From a virus, in the IMG/VR virus record IMGVR_UViG_3300047666_000641, positions 1 to 29,070 of that record: a stretch of 29,070 nt of DNA; one strand, written 5' to 3'. The translations under genes and the position numbers were made by a program. The notes under the pieces are model-generated. The model saw nothing but the letters and a program-made list of their open reading frames with translations, was not told the DNA's origin and searched no databases. Shown here piece by piece: positions 1 to 6,979 of this stretch (the stretch's first letter is position 1; every line of letters begins with the position of its first letter).

Positions 1-424
1 CATGATGCTGGAATGGAGGGAAATTTAGGCGTTCATGCTTGTCTGCCACTGTCTTTGGATTTTTCTTGCGACCTGGCGCTTCTGGGATATGATTATAAGT
101 CATGACACGGATTACAACGTCGTCTGTATCTATGGTGCTGGCGTCAACCTTAAATTCAGCCTGCTTAGGCTTAGTAGCTAGTTTGCCAGATTCAGCGTCC
201 CATTTGGTGATCCCTTTTTCATATCCAAGGCCGGACAAGCGGCGTGCCTTGTTTTCTTTAGCTTGTTGGATTGTCTCGTCATTGATATCATTAATGTCTT
301 CGACAATAAGGTCAAAGGTCATAAATTTATCATCCATCGCATAACAATAACTTAATTTGCTGGAATGGATTTCTCTTAGCATGTCTTTGTTGTTTAAGTA
401 TTTCGTGGATTTTTTTCTAGCCAT
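1..424 (-). CDS. Putative late-transcription sigma factor (gp55-like), 5' part only
   Basis: An open frame runs leftward from ATG at 424 to the window edge with no stop (141 residues visible). It starts MARKKSTKYLNNKDMLREIH; T4 gp55 also has a 'YVNNKELL' segment near its N-terminus. Further in it reads VMTYNHIPEAPGRKKNPKT and NFPPFQHH, which I recall from proteins annotated as late sigma factors in marine T4-like phages; I could not check this. The sigma core would lie beyond the window, so function is inference. The start is supported by AGGAA about 7 nt upstream and by a perfect sigma70 promoter. The gene is transcribed away from the structural operon. If it is the late sigma, it would direct RNA polymerase to the ATAAATA motifs found before the plus-strand genes. 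It could instead be another conserved phage protein. The reading frame is certain; the function is not. Confidence 0.55.
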   Translation of the reverse strand, partial: MARKKSTKYLNNKDMLREIHSSKLSYCYAMDDKFMTFDLIVEDINDINDETIQQAKENKARRLSGLGYEKGITKWDAESGKLATKPKQAEFKVDASTIDTDDVVIRVMTYNHIPEAPGRKKNPKTVADKHERLNFPPFQHH

Positions 425-445
425 TTTGGTTTCCTGTTCTATACT

Positions 446-474
446 ATTATAATACTTTAACCCATTGATGTCAA
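446..474 (-). promoter_or_regulatory. Perfect-consensus sigma70 promoter for the 424 gene
   Basis: On the minus strand TTGACA (474-469), a 17-nt spacer and TATAAT (451-446) match the bacterial housekeeping consensus exactly. The predicted start of transcription is near 439, giving a leader of about 15 nt that holds the AGGAA ribosome-binding site before ATG 424. This implies transcription by unmodified host polymerase early in infection. Confidence 0.85.
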
Positions 475-491
475 ACACTATTTTTTGGCTG

Positions 492-498
492 ATAAATA
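492..498 (+). promoter_or_regulatory. T4-type late promoter motif (GATAAATA) upstream of the baseplate operon
   Basis: ATAAATA at 492-498 is the core of the T4 late promoter TATAAATA, here with G in the first position. Transcription would start near 505, leaving a leader of about 57 nt before ATG 562. It is one of four such plus-strand motifs, each directly before a gene start. Confidence 0.6.
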
Positions 499-510
499 TC
501 ATCACACAGT

Positions 511-534
511 GTATGCCTAATTATATAGGTATAT
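511..534 (+). other. Possible leader RNA hairpin
   Basis: Bases 511-519 can pair with 526-534 as a 9-bp stem including two G-U pairs, with a 6-nt ATTATA loop. It lies between the putative late start site and the ribosome-binding site of the 562 gene. The stem is AT-rich and has no U-tract, so it does not look like a terminator. It may be chance in an AT-rich spacer. Confidence 0.25.
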
Positions 535-543
535 TATCACTGG

Positions 544-550
544 TATTTAT
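544..550 (-). promoter_or_regulatory. Minus-strand late-promoter-like motif (GATAAATA)
   Basis: TATTTAT on the plus strand reads ATAAATA on the minus strand, preceded by G and followed by CCA, as at 26970-26976. It points toward the gene starting at 424, about 120 nt away, and faces the plus-strand motif at 492-498. It could give the sigma-like gene a second, late promoter, or be fortuitous in an AT-rich gap. Confidence 0.35.
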
Positions 551-561
551 CGGGAAATAAA

Positions 562-1203
562 ATGGCACCACGCAAAGATTTAAGAGCAAGATTATCACCT
601 AGAGGTTCTGCATACTCCGGTCGAAGTGGCGTGGCAGCATTTGAAACAAATTATAATGTGCCGTTCGAAGGCCCAGGCGCAGCGTTGCGCACAACAAACG
701 GCATTATATTCCCATTCACTCCAAATATTAACGTAGCCCATACCGTGGAATATAGTCAATATGACCTAGTTCATACCAACTACCAGCAAAATGCATATAG
801 CAGGACCCGAAATCCTTCTATTCAAATTTCAGGGGTGTTTGCCAGTCAGACCCCAGAAGAAGCAGCATACACGGTAGGTGTTATGCATTTCCTACGAGTA
901 ATGAGTAAAATGAATTTCGGCACAAGTGATGATGAACGCGGCACCCCGCCCCCTGTGTGTGAGTTTAATGCATATGGCACATATAACTTTCACCGCGTCC
1001 CAGTGTTAATCGGTGATTTCACCTTTAACTATGAGGACGATACAGATTATGTGGAAGTCGGGGTCAATGGTGAAACTGTACAAATTCCGGCAATGATGAC
1101 AATTGCTATCAGTCTGATACCACAATATTCCGCTAGCAAGCAAAATAGCTTCAATCTAGGTGAATTTGCACAAGGCACTGGATACAAAAGAGGATTCTTA
1201 TAA
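562..1203 (+). CDS. Baseplate tail-tube-associated protein (gp48/gp54-like tube cap)
   Basis: This 213-residue protein has the signature of small tube-fold proteins at the baseplate end of T4-like tails: FPFTPNINVAHTVEYSQYDL, then a helix-forming EAAYTVGVMHFLRVMSKMNF segment, RGTPPPV, and a C-terminal beta-rich stretch ending ISLIPQYS. In this family the protein joins the central hub to the first ring of the tail tube. The first ~40 residues (MAPRKDLRARLSPRG...) are basic and low in structure, perhaps an anchoring arm. The start has GGGAA 5 nt upstream. Its stop overlaps the next start as TAATG, so it is the first gene of a coupled baseplate operon. Whether it corresponds to T4 gp48 or gp54 cannot be settled here; no second homologue is in the window. 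Confidence 0.7.
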   Translation: MAPRKDLRARLSPRGSAYSGRSGVAAFETNYNVPFEGPGAALRTTNGIIFPFTPNINVAHTVEYSQYDLVHTNYQQNAYSRTRNPSIQISGVFASQTPEEAAYTVGVMHFLRVMSKMNFGTSDDERGTPPPVCEFNAYGTYNFHRVPVLIGDFTFNYEDDTDYVEVGVNGETVQIPAMMTIAISLIPQYSASKQNSFNLGEFAQGTGYKRGFL

Positions 1204-1490
1204 TGGCTTACAAACAAACTAGTCACCTGAGTGCAACTCCGGTAGTAAACGGTTATACAACGATGTATAACCCTTCAATCAGGCCAAATTACTCACAAAC
1301 AACAGTGTTTACACTAACACAAAAATACAATAAGCGACCAGATATATTGGCATATGAGCGTTATGGCGAAGCGGCATATTGGTGGGTGTTTGTTGTTTAT
1401 AACAAGAATTTAATTCTTGACCCCATCAATGACTTCACCACGGGACTAACTATATTAGTCCCTAACAGAAACTTTATCGCAGGATTATAA
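1203..1490 (+). CDS. 53: Baseplate wedge protein, gp53-like (LysM-like fold)
   Basis: This 95-residue protein has the pattern of the gp53/LysM-like baseplate family: RPDILAYERYGEAAYWWVFV followed by YNKNLILDPINDF and the closing GLTILVPN (residues about 45-91). The 'YG..AYWWV....N...DP......G..I.VP' pattern is that of LysM modules in tail proteins such as T4 gp53 and P2 gpX. In T4, gp53 joins wedges around the hub. It is shorter than T4 gp53 (about 196 residues) and keeps little beyond the LysM-like part. It starts within the TAATG overlap with the preceding stop and ends in another TAATG, so translation is probably coupled on both sides. Confidence 0.75.
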   Translation: MAYKQTSHLSATPVVNGYTTMYNPSIRPNYSQTTVFTLTQKYNKRPDILAYERYGEAAYWWVFVVYNKNLILDPINDFTTGLTILVPNRNFIAGL

Positions 1491-3592
1491 TGACCTATTT
1501 ACCCAACGCCCTAAATGTATACGAGACCTATACATACAATCTCAAATTGTATATGATTAAACCTGAAAACACGCCACAAATGGAAAAAAACCTTCCGCAG
1601 TTCGGTGGTAATGCAGCATTAATCATAGATAACGCTGGTGTTGCGGATTACAATATTAACAACCTCGAACAGCAGTATGTTGTAGGGCACAACAGGGTGC
1701 GAAACACGTTCGTAAATAGATTCACAATACAAGTGGCCGAAGCAAATGGTGTTACGCTATTGGATACTATTCGGCGCAACGCTGCCGCAATGGGAATTGT
1801 AGATCACAAGCAGGCGGTATATATATTAGTAATAGAATTTAATGGCCGAAAGTCTGACGGATTGGCCCACAAGCACCCACAGGTATTTTATTATCCAATC
1901 AAGATCACAGATTTCCAATTTAAGGTTGACGAAGGTGGTACAAATTATAGCATCACTGCAATTGAAAACTCAACCAGTGCTTATAATTATTTGAGCAACG
2001 TAATCAAAAATCAGGTGACAATTTTAGCTAGTACGGTCGGTGAGTTTTTCACGGAATTTGTCAAGTTGGCTAACCGATCTGCTGAAGATGCCATCGTGTA
2101 TTCAGTTGATCAATTGTTTGCTGACACCTTTGATATCACATTCGACGATTCAATCGGTGACTGGAAGAATTGGCAATTTCAAGCAATTACCGAAGAACAA
2201 ACACACGACAATGTTAATATTATTTCAGCAGGCGTAGGTTCAGGCGACAGTTTATTACAAATAACTATTACTAACGGATCAAACTTAACGGATATTGTCA
2301 ATATTATATTGAGCCAAACAGCAGAATATAAACAGATTGTGCTAGAAGGTAGTGGCAATTCTGAATTTGCAAGACCGCACCCCAGTGATGATGTGACCAC
2401 AGACTTGGCTCAGTTGCCAGTATTTCACAAGGTAGTGGCCGATGTGATATATGAGGACTATGACTGGTTACGAGGCGACTATACCCGAAAATGTTATTAC
2501 CGTGTTATTCCGTATATCAAGCCCGAACAAATATTAAGCCCAGAGCAATATGTTCGCGGCATCACCAATGCAGCTATTCAGGCTCGCAGAGTGCAGGCGT
2601 TAAAAGACAGAGGATTATTACGTAAAAAATATGATTACATTTTTACAGGTGGCAACACAGAGGTATTAGAATTTGATATTTCAATTGATTACGCATATTA
2701 CCACACCACACCTTATGGTGGTGGTATGCTTGGCAACGCAAATATAACGGCACCGACGCAGGCCGGAGCAAATGACAGTCCATTAGGCGTACTAATTGAT
2801 AACATATCACAACTGAAATCCCAAATATCAGAATTAGGAAGGTCACAGCGAAGCGCTGAAAACCGAATCACACTTAGCCAGCCCGGTCCATTTGGGGAAC
2901 AAAATCGCAATTCTGATGCCGCCACTGTTGCAAACACAACTGCTCAGATACAGGGATTTGCCACGGATGTCCGACGAGAAGCCGCAGCACTCGGAATACT
3001 ACTGCAGGAATCTGGCATGACAGGCAGCGAAGTTGCAATGGCTCTACGGTTTGCACAAGACGTTATCAGTGACGGAGACACAGCAGGCAGTGATAACGAT
3101 AATACTGGTGGACACTTAAAGTTTGGTGCATTGGTAGCCAATATTGAAAACCAAGCCGACCTAATGACCATTGAACTAGGCATTCGCGGTGACCCATATT
3201 GGTTAGGGAAACCTAACAGTTTTTATGATACCGCGCTAAAAAACGGCGAAAATCTTGCTGACTTTGAGCGAGGATCAAACGGATTTTATCTTAAATGTTC
3301 GTTGCCATATCCGTTTGAAGATGCAGACGGTAGACGCAAGCCCAATGTAGAATATGAAATTAGTGGATTTTATACGGTAATAGACGTGATTACCCGTTAT
3401 ACAGGTGGACAGTTTACCATGTATTTGAACGCGGTCCGTGACTTAGGAACAAATACCCCAACGGCACAGGACATATTGGACAACTTGCCGAACTATAGTC
3501 CACCTGGCGTAGATTCAACTACGACTAATCAACAAGTTGATGCAGCAGCATTAGCCGCTCTTTTCCAACCGCTCCAGTCAGGGATCGCATAA
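1490..3592 (+). CDS. Baseplate central hub protein (gp27-like position)
   Basis: This 700-residue protein lies between gp53-like and the gp5-like spike, where T4-like phages often place the hub. Residues about 15-180 form a beta-rich region (NRFTIQVAEANGVTLLDTIR; FYYPIKITDFQFKV; NYSITAIENSTSAYNYL) typical of tail-tube-like hub domains, and the C-terminal part (YEISGFYTVIDVITRYTGGQ, then FTMYLNAVRDLG) resembles the last strands of such domains. The middle holds a possible coiled coil (IDNISQLKSQISELGRSQRS, about residues 436-455). Hub proteins form the trimer that carries the spike and caps the tail tube. It is nearly twice the length of T4 gp27 (391 residues), so extra domains are present. 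It starts by TAATG overlap; the next gene follows after 15 nt. The hub assignment rests partly on order. Confidence 0.55.
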   Translation: MTYLPNALNVYETYTYNLKLYMIKPENTPQMEKNLPQFGGNAALIIDNAGVADYNINNLEQQYVVGHNRVRNTFVNRFTIQVAEANGVTLLDTIRRNAAAMGIVDHKQAVYILVIEFNGRKSDGLAHKHPQVFYYPIKITDFQFKVDEGGTNYSITAIENSTSAYNYLSNVIKNQVTILASTVGEFFTEFVKLANRSAEDAIVYSVDQLFADTFDITFDDSIGDWKNWQFQAITEEQTHDNVNIISAGVGSGDSLLQITITNGSNLTDIVNIILSQTAEYKQIVLEGSGNSEFARPHPSDDVTTDLAQLPVFHKVVADVIYEDYDWLRGDYTRKCYYRVIPYIKPEQILSPEQYVRGITNAAIQARRVQALKDRGLLRKKYDYIFTGGNTEVLEFDISIDYAYYHTTPYGGGMLGNANITAPTQAGANDSPLGVLIDNISQLKSQISELGRSQRSAENRITLSQPGPFGEQNRNSDAATVANTTAQIQGFATDVRREAAALGILLQESGMTGSEVAMALRFAQDVISDGDTAGSDNDNTGGHLKFGALVANIENQADLMTIELGIRGDPYWLGKPNSFYDTALKNGENLADFERGSNGFYLKCSLPYPFEDADGRRKPNVEYEISGFYTVIDVITRYTGGQFTMYLNAVRDLGTNTPTAQDILDNLPNYSPPGVDSTTTNQQVDAAALAALFQPLQSGIA

Positions 3593-3607
3593 CACAGGAA
3601 GTAATTA

Positions 3608-5350
3608 ATGTCAAAAGATAGAAGCTCAGATACCTATAGCCGCAAGGTCCGTGAGGCATATAATCAAAATACCATGTCCAAGGGGATCAAAATTCCGTCT
3701 GGCGTTTACCGTGGAATTGTGGTTAATAATCAAGACCCTGTCAAAAAAGGCCGGATCAGAGTACAGATTATGAAATTCTATGGAACAGCCGTTGTTGGCT
3801 CTGATGCAGATGCAACCAACAACTCTGATGGCAGTGAATGGGTGGGTGCAATGTGGTGCCGCCAAATGCTGCCAACAGGTGGAACGACTGTACCAGAAGG
3901 CGAGGCAGGCTCGGTAGGACAAACTACATACGGTGCATTTGGTCCGCCGCCCAGTCTAGGCAATGAGGTATTAGTCGCCTTTGGTGGTGATATGCACAGT
4001 GGTATTGTTATCGGGGTATTGCCCGATATTGACAGAAGTGACGGCATTGCTGGCGCTGGCATCCAGCGTGAAACCACCGCTGGAAACACAATGTCACTAG
4101 AAACCCCTAAGACTGCTAACTCGGCAGACGCTACGCCATCACCACATCCACAAAACGCCGCATTGATAAACCAAGGGATACAAGACGATCTCGTGCGGGG
4201 CCAAAACACCAGTTCCCCCGCACGCGATCCAAGTTCGCGAGTTGGTGGTATGAGCAGCCCAGCAGGACATTCTATTGTCATGGACGATGGTAGCTTGGAA
4301 GACGGACAGGGGTTGCGTATGCGGCTACGAACTGCGGGTGGTGCACAAATTCTTATGGATGATACGCTAGGGTTAACCTACATCAACAACCGTGAAGGCA
4401 ATGTTTGGATTGAATTAAATCGCAATGGCGATATGGACATCTATGCAGGTGGTAGTATCAATTATCATGCTGAAAATGACTTCAACGTACATTGTGGTGG
4501 AAATTTTAATGTACAATCTGGCGGCGACATTAATATGAAATCACTAGGCGCACAAGGAATAAAAATGGAGGCGGCAAGAGGCAGTTTCAATATGAAATGT
4601 GCAGCCAACATGAATTTACAAGCTGACGCAAACGGTAATATTCGGGTCGCAGGCAACTACCGTGAAACTGCTGGCCGCATCGATATGAATGGCCCAGCAG
4701 CAGCCGCCGCAGCAACCCCATCCATTGTCCAGCATGCAGGCAACACAAACATAACTGAAAGCGTGTCGACACGTGTACCAGAGCATGAACCATGGGCAGG
4801 CCACTTAGACGTGTCTACGCGACCATCGGGCACAACAAGTAGTGATACTACATACTATGGTGCTCCGGTCGATGTGGAAAGTTTCGACGGCCAAACGGGT
4901 AGCTTGTCATTTAATGACTTTTCCAGAGTAACATTACCACCAAATTCACGATTGTCCTTCCAATCAGGCGTCGATACTCGTGTCGATCCGGCACTCATTA
5001 CCACTATGGAAGAAGTCGCCCGCCAATTTGGTCGCTCGTTAGTTATTTCCAGTGGTGCACGTGATCCAACTAGAAATGAAACTGCTGGCGGCGCAACAAA
5101 CTCACAGCATCTTCTTGGCCATGCAGTCGACGTATCCGGCGCAGCACTTTCAAATGCTGACCGAATTTCACTGGTTAAAATTGCAAGTACGATAGGCATA
5201 CGCGGCATCGGGGTATACTCAGGTGGCGGCATGCACTTTGATAATCGAACAGGCGCAAGAGCAGGATGGGGCAATAATTACTCTTATACATCATTGGCAG
5301 CATATGTCGCACCAACAGTAAACAAACACCGCGCAGGAGGATTTTCATAA
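3608..5350 (+). CDS. 5: Baseplate spike/hub protein, gp5-like, with C-terminal M15 zinc peptidase
   Basis: The 580-residue protein begins with an OB-fold (about residues 29-142: GVYRGIVVNNQDPVKKGRIR ... GNEVLVAFGGDMHSGIVIGV), as in T4 gp5 and VgrG. A spike region follows (about 213-370): SSPAGHSIVMDDG, GGAQILMDDTLGLTYINN, then repeats such as GDMDIYAGGSINY and GGNFNVQSGGDINM that suit a triple-stranded beta-helix. Unlike T4 gp5, I see no lysozyme domain between OB fold and helix. Instead residues about 460-565 resemble the M15_3 peptidase family: NSQHLLGHAVDVSG supplies H501 and D508 and GMHFDNR supplies H543, the expected zinc ligands. It would pierce the outer membrane and cut peptidoglycan peptides. 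SD AGGAAG precedes ATG. The stop overlaps the next start as TAATG. Confidence 0.88.
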   Translation: MSKDRSSDTYSRKVREAYNQNTMSKGIKIPSGVYRGIVVNNQDPVKKGRIRVQIMKFYGTAVVGSDADATNNSDGSEWVGAMWCRQMLPTGGTTVPEGEAGSVGQTTYGAFGPPPSLGNEVLVAFGGDMHSGIVIGVLPDIDRSDGIAGAGIQRETTAGNTMSLETPKTANSADATPSPHPQNAALINQGIQDDLVRGQNTSSPARDPSSRVGGMSSPAGHSIVMDDGSLEDGQGLRMRLRTAGGAQILMDDTLGLTYINNREGNVWIELNRNGDMDIYAGGSINYHAENDFNVHCGGNFNVQSGGDINMKSLGAQGIKMEAARGSFNMKCAANMNLQADANGNIRVAGNYRETAGRIDMNGPAAAAAATPSIVQHAGNTNITESVSTRVPEHEPWAGHLDVSTRPSGTTSSDTTYYGAPVDVESFDGQTGSLSFNDFSRVTLPPNSRLSFQSGVDTRVDPALITTMEEVARQFGRSLVISSGARDPTRNETAGGATNSQHLLGHAVDVSGAALSNADRISLVKIASTIGIRGIGVYSGGGMHFDNRTGARAGWGNNYSYTSLAAYVAPTVNKHRAGGFS

Positions 5351-6063
5351 TGTTAACTATAGTTGCAGCCCAATACCGCATACAATGGGAAACCTTTACC
5401 GTACAAAATGCATTTGCAGTTGACTATCGTTATCCGGTACGTAGGGCAACTGTGAGTGACGGAATGAAAGACCTGATACTTAGCCGCCGCACATGGTCAG
5501 GCGTCCGTAAAAAAGACCCTACAACAGGAAAATATGTCATCGGATATGGCGTAGGTGATCCCGACGACGTACAAGGGTATACTGAATCGCAGGCATACGC
5601 GGAATGGGTTGGTGACTTGCGTAATCGTCAGAAACGTCTTATTGCACAGTTGCCAATATTATATGTCACACAAACAATATTTGACGCACTACTAAGTCTG
5701 TATATTGACACTGGTACATGGAGAACTGTGCAAGCAGAAGAAGGCACGTATGATCTCGCCACGTCCGTAAAAGATGGGAATTGGTTATTAGCTGCGGATA
5801 TTATATCACGAGGCAAAATCAATAATGATCTGCGGAAAAAAGAAGCACGGGCGATGCGATTAGGTGACTATAGTTTTACTAAAACGCGCAATCAACAAGT
5901 TGCTCAAGGCGTGCAACTATTGCGCACACAATACGTAGCGGGAATTGCCAATGAATTTGATAAAAAGCAAACAGAATTTGTATACTATCGACAGTTTGGT
6001 ACATTTTTGCCAGGAATGACACAATTGCGGCAACGCAGAGTAATTGCACAAGCTAGAACTTAA
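5350..6063 (+). CDS. Lysozyme-like (GH24 fold) baseplate-linked protein, probably inactive
   Basis: In this 237-residue protein, residues about 38-172 resemble T4-lysozyme-type GH24 enzymes: WSGVRKKDPTTGKYVIGYG matches the usual 'EGxRLxAYxDxxGxxTIGYG', GYTESQAYAEWVGDL matches the helix after the hairpin, and QTIFDALLSLYIDTG matches the 'FDALVSFxFNxG' helix. The catalytic Glu is replaced: the SG at 50-51 occupies the usual EG position; D56 and the IGYG turn remain. In T4 the lysozyme domain sits inside gp5; here the fold is in the gene just after gp5, coupled by TAATG, so it may be a displaced spike lysozyme that kept a structural role. The C-terminal ~60 residues are not recognised. Its stop overlaps the convergent gene in the 4-nt palindrome TTAA. 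Confidence 0.65.
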   Translation: MLTIVAAQYRIQWETFTVQNAFAVDYRYPVRRATVSDGMKDLILSRRTWSGVRKKDPTTGKYVIGYGVGDPDDVQGYTESQAYAEWVGDLRNRQKRLIAQLPILYVTQTIFDALLSLYIDTGTWRTVQAEEGTYDLATSVKDGNWLLAADIISRGKINNDLRKKEARAMRLGDYSFTKTRNQQVAQGVQLLRTQYVAGIANEFDKKQTEFVYYRQFGTFLPGMTQLRQRRVIAQART

Positions 6064-6353
6064 CCATATTTTAGCTTCATCATGACTTTTCCTCCGTCAG
6101 AAATTTCTGTATTTTCTTCCAGCCATTCATCAAACGTATAAAATCGACGACCGTTCAAATACCATTGCTTGTTACCATCTGCCTCTTCAATAGCTGGCCC
6201 GTCAGTGCGGTGAATTCTGTCGTTCAACCACCAATAGTTGTCACCATCCGCCCATTCAGCGGCAGGTCCGTCTGTACGGTGGTAGTCGCCGTTCATCGTC
6301 CAAAATTTGTTGCCTGTGCTATCCGTAGTCATTATTGGCGTTGTATCAACCAT
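6060..6353 (-). CDS. DGPA-repeat protein A
   Basis: This 97-residue protein is the last member of the minus-strand array. It has two 'HRTDGPAxExADG' units spaced 23 residues apart (YHRTDGPAAEWADGD, IHRTDGPAIEEADGN), each followed by an aromatic strand (WWLN, WYLN). It ends with the family's conserved tail YTFDEWLEENTEIS..KVMMKLKYG. The pattern suggests a short beta-hairpin repeat sheet, somewhat MORN-like, plus a C-terminal helix. No catalytic motif, signal peptide or membrane segment is seen, so function is unknown. Its first ~50 residues almost match protein B, and the DNA over about 140 bp is about 95% identical, so A and B are a recent duplicate pair. Its start lies inside the last codons of B. 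Its stop TAA overlaps the stop of the convergent lysozyme-like gene. Confidence 0.8.
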   Translation of the reverse strand: MVDTTPIMTTDSTGNKFWTMNGDYHRTDGPAAEWADGDNYWWLNDRIHRTDGPAIEEADGNKQWYLNGRRFYTFDEWLEENTEISDGGKVMMKLKYG

Positions 6354-6355
6354 AT
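6213..6355. repeat. Direct repeat, copy 1 (paralogue A)
   Basis: About 140 bp recur at 6496-6638, 283 bp away, with about six mismatches seen by eye. It covers the N-terminal half of genes A and B including both start junctions, so it marks a recent tandem duplication. Confidence 0.85.
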
Positions 6356-6636
6356 TGTAACTTTAACATAACTTTATCTTCCTCAGTTAATGCGCAATTT
6401 TGATCAAGCCATTCATCAAACGTATAATGATTGCCATGTAACCACCATTCCTTGTTGCCATTTGCCGATTCAATAGCGGGTCCGTCAACTCGGTGAATTC
6501 TGTCGTTCAACCACCAATATTTGTCGCCATCCGCCCATTCAGCGGCAGGTCCGTCTGTACGGTGGTAGCCGCGATTCATCGTCCAAAATTTGTTGCCTGT
6601 GCTATCCGTAGTCATTATTGGCGTTGTATCATCCAT
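6346..6636 (-). CDS. DGPA-repeat protein B
   Basis: This 96-residue paralogue has two repeat units (YHRTDGPAAEWADGD and IHRVDGPAIESANGN) and the tail YTFDEWLDQNCALTEEDKVM. It shares the N-terminal DTTPIMTTDSTGNKFWTMN with A, and diverges from A after the second DGPA unit. The ATG is nested in the final Tyr-Gly codons of the upstream gene C (tATGGATGA), an 8-nt overlap that implies translational coupling. It is a soluble, Trp-, Asp- and Gly-rich protein of unknown function. I see no separate ribosome-binding site beyond the overlapping coding sequence. Confidence 0.8.
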   Translation of the reverse strand: MDDTTPIMTTDSTGNKFWTMNRGYHRTDGPAAEWADGDKYWWLNDRIHRVDGPAIESANGNKEWWLHGNHYTFDEWLDQNCALTEEDKVMLKLQYG

Positions 6637-6638
6637 AT
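6496..6638. repeat. Direct repeat, copy 2 (paralogue B)
   Basis: Partner of 6213-6355. Identity falls sharply in the C-terminal halves of the genes, so duplication was followed by divergence or gene conversion of one half only. Confidence 0.85.
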
Positions 6639-6979
6639 TGTAGCTTCATCATGACTTTTTCTTCATCTGAAATTTCTGTATTTGCTTCCAGCCATTCTTC
6701 AAACGTATAGTATCTGCCGCGCAATCGGAATTCTACATACCCATCAGCAAATTCAACCGCAGGACCATCTGTTCGGTGAGTGCTGCCGTATTGGCACCAA
6801 AATCTGCCACCATCTGCGCATTCAATAGCAGGACCGTCAGTGCGATGATTTTCCCCATTCAACCGCCATATCTTGTCGCCATCCGCCCATTCAGCGGCAG
6901 GCCCATCTTCGCGATGCAGTCGACCATGCAATCGCCAAAATTTGTTGCCCTTCCGATCTATTTCCATCTTTGGTTCCAT
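6629..6979 (-). CDS. DGPA-repeat protein C (three repeats)
   Basis: The longest member of the family (116 residues) has three units at exact 23-residue spacing: LHREDGPAAEWADGD, NHRTDGPAIECADGG and THRTDGPAVEFADGY. The conserved tail YTFEEWLEANTEISDEEKVM then follows. The extra unit relative to A and B suggests growth or loss by whole 69-bp repeats. The start codon forms a TAATG overlap with the stop of the upstream zinc-ribbon gene, so C is translated as part of that transcript. No known function; nothing suggests secretion or membrane location. Confidence 0.8.
   Translation of the reverse strand: MEPKMEIDRKGNKFWRLHGRLHREDGPAAEWADGDKIWRLNGENHRTDGPAIECADGGRFWCQYGSTHRTDGPAVEFADGYVEFRLRGRYYTFEEWLEANTEISDEEKVMMKLQYG

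Noticed and set aside
3778-4281. 167-codon minus-strand open frame
   Set aside because: Antisense shadow of the gp5-like gene; composition is that of a reversed coding strand and no homology is evident.
6213-6638. Diversity-generating retroelement template/variable repeat pair
   Set aside because: The two copies do not differ mainly at adenines and no reverse transcriptase gene is in the window; simple duplication explains them.
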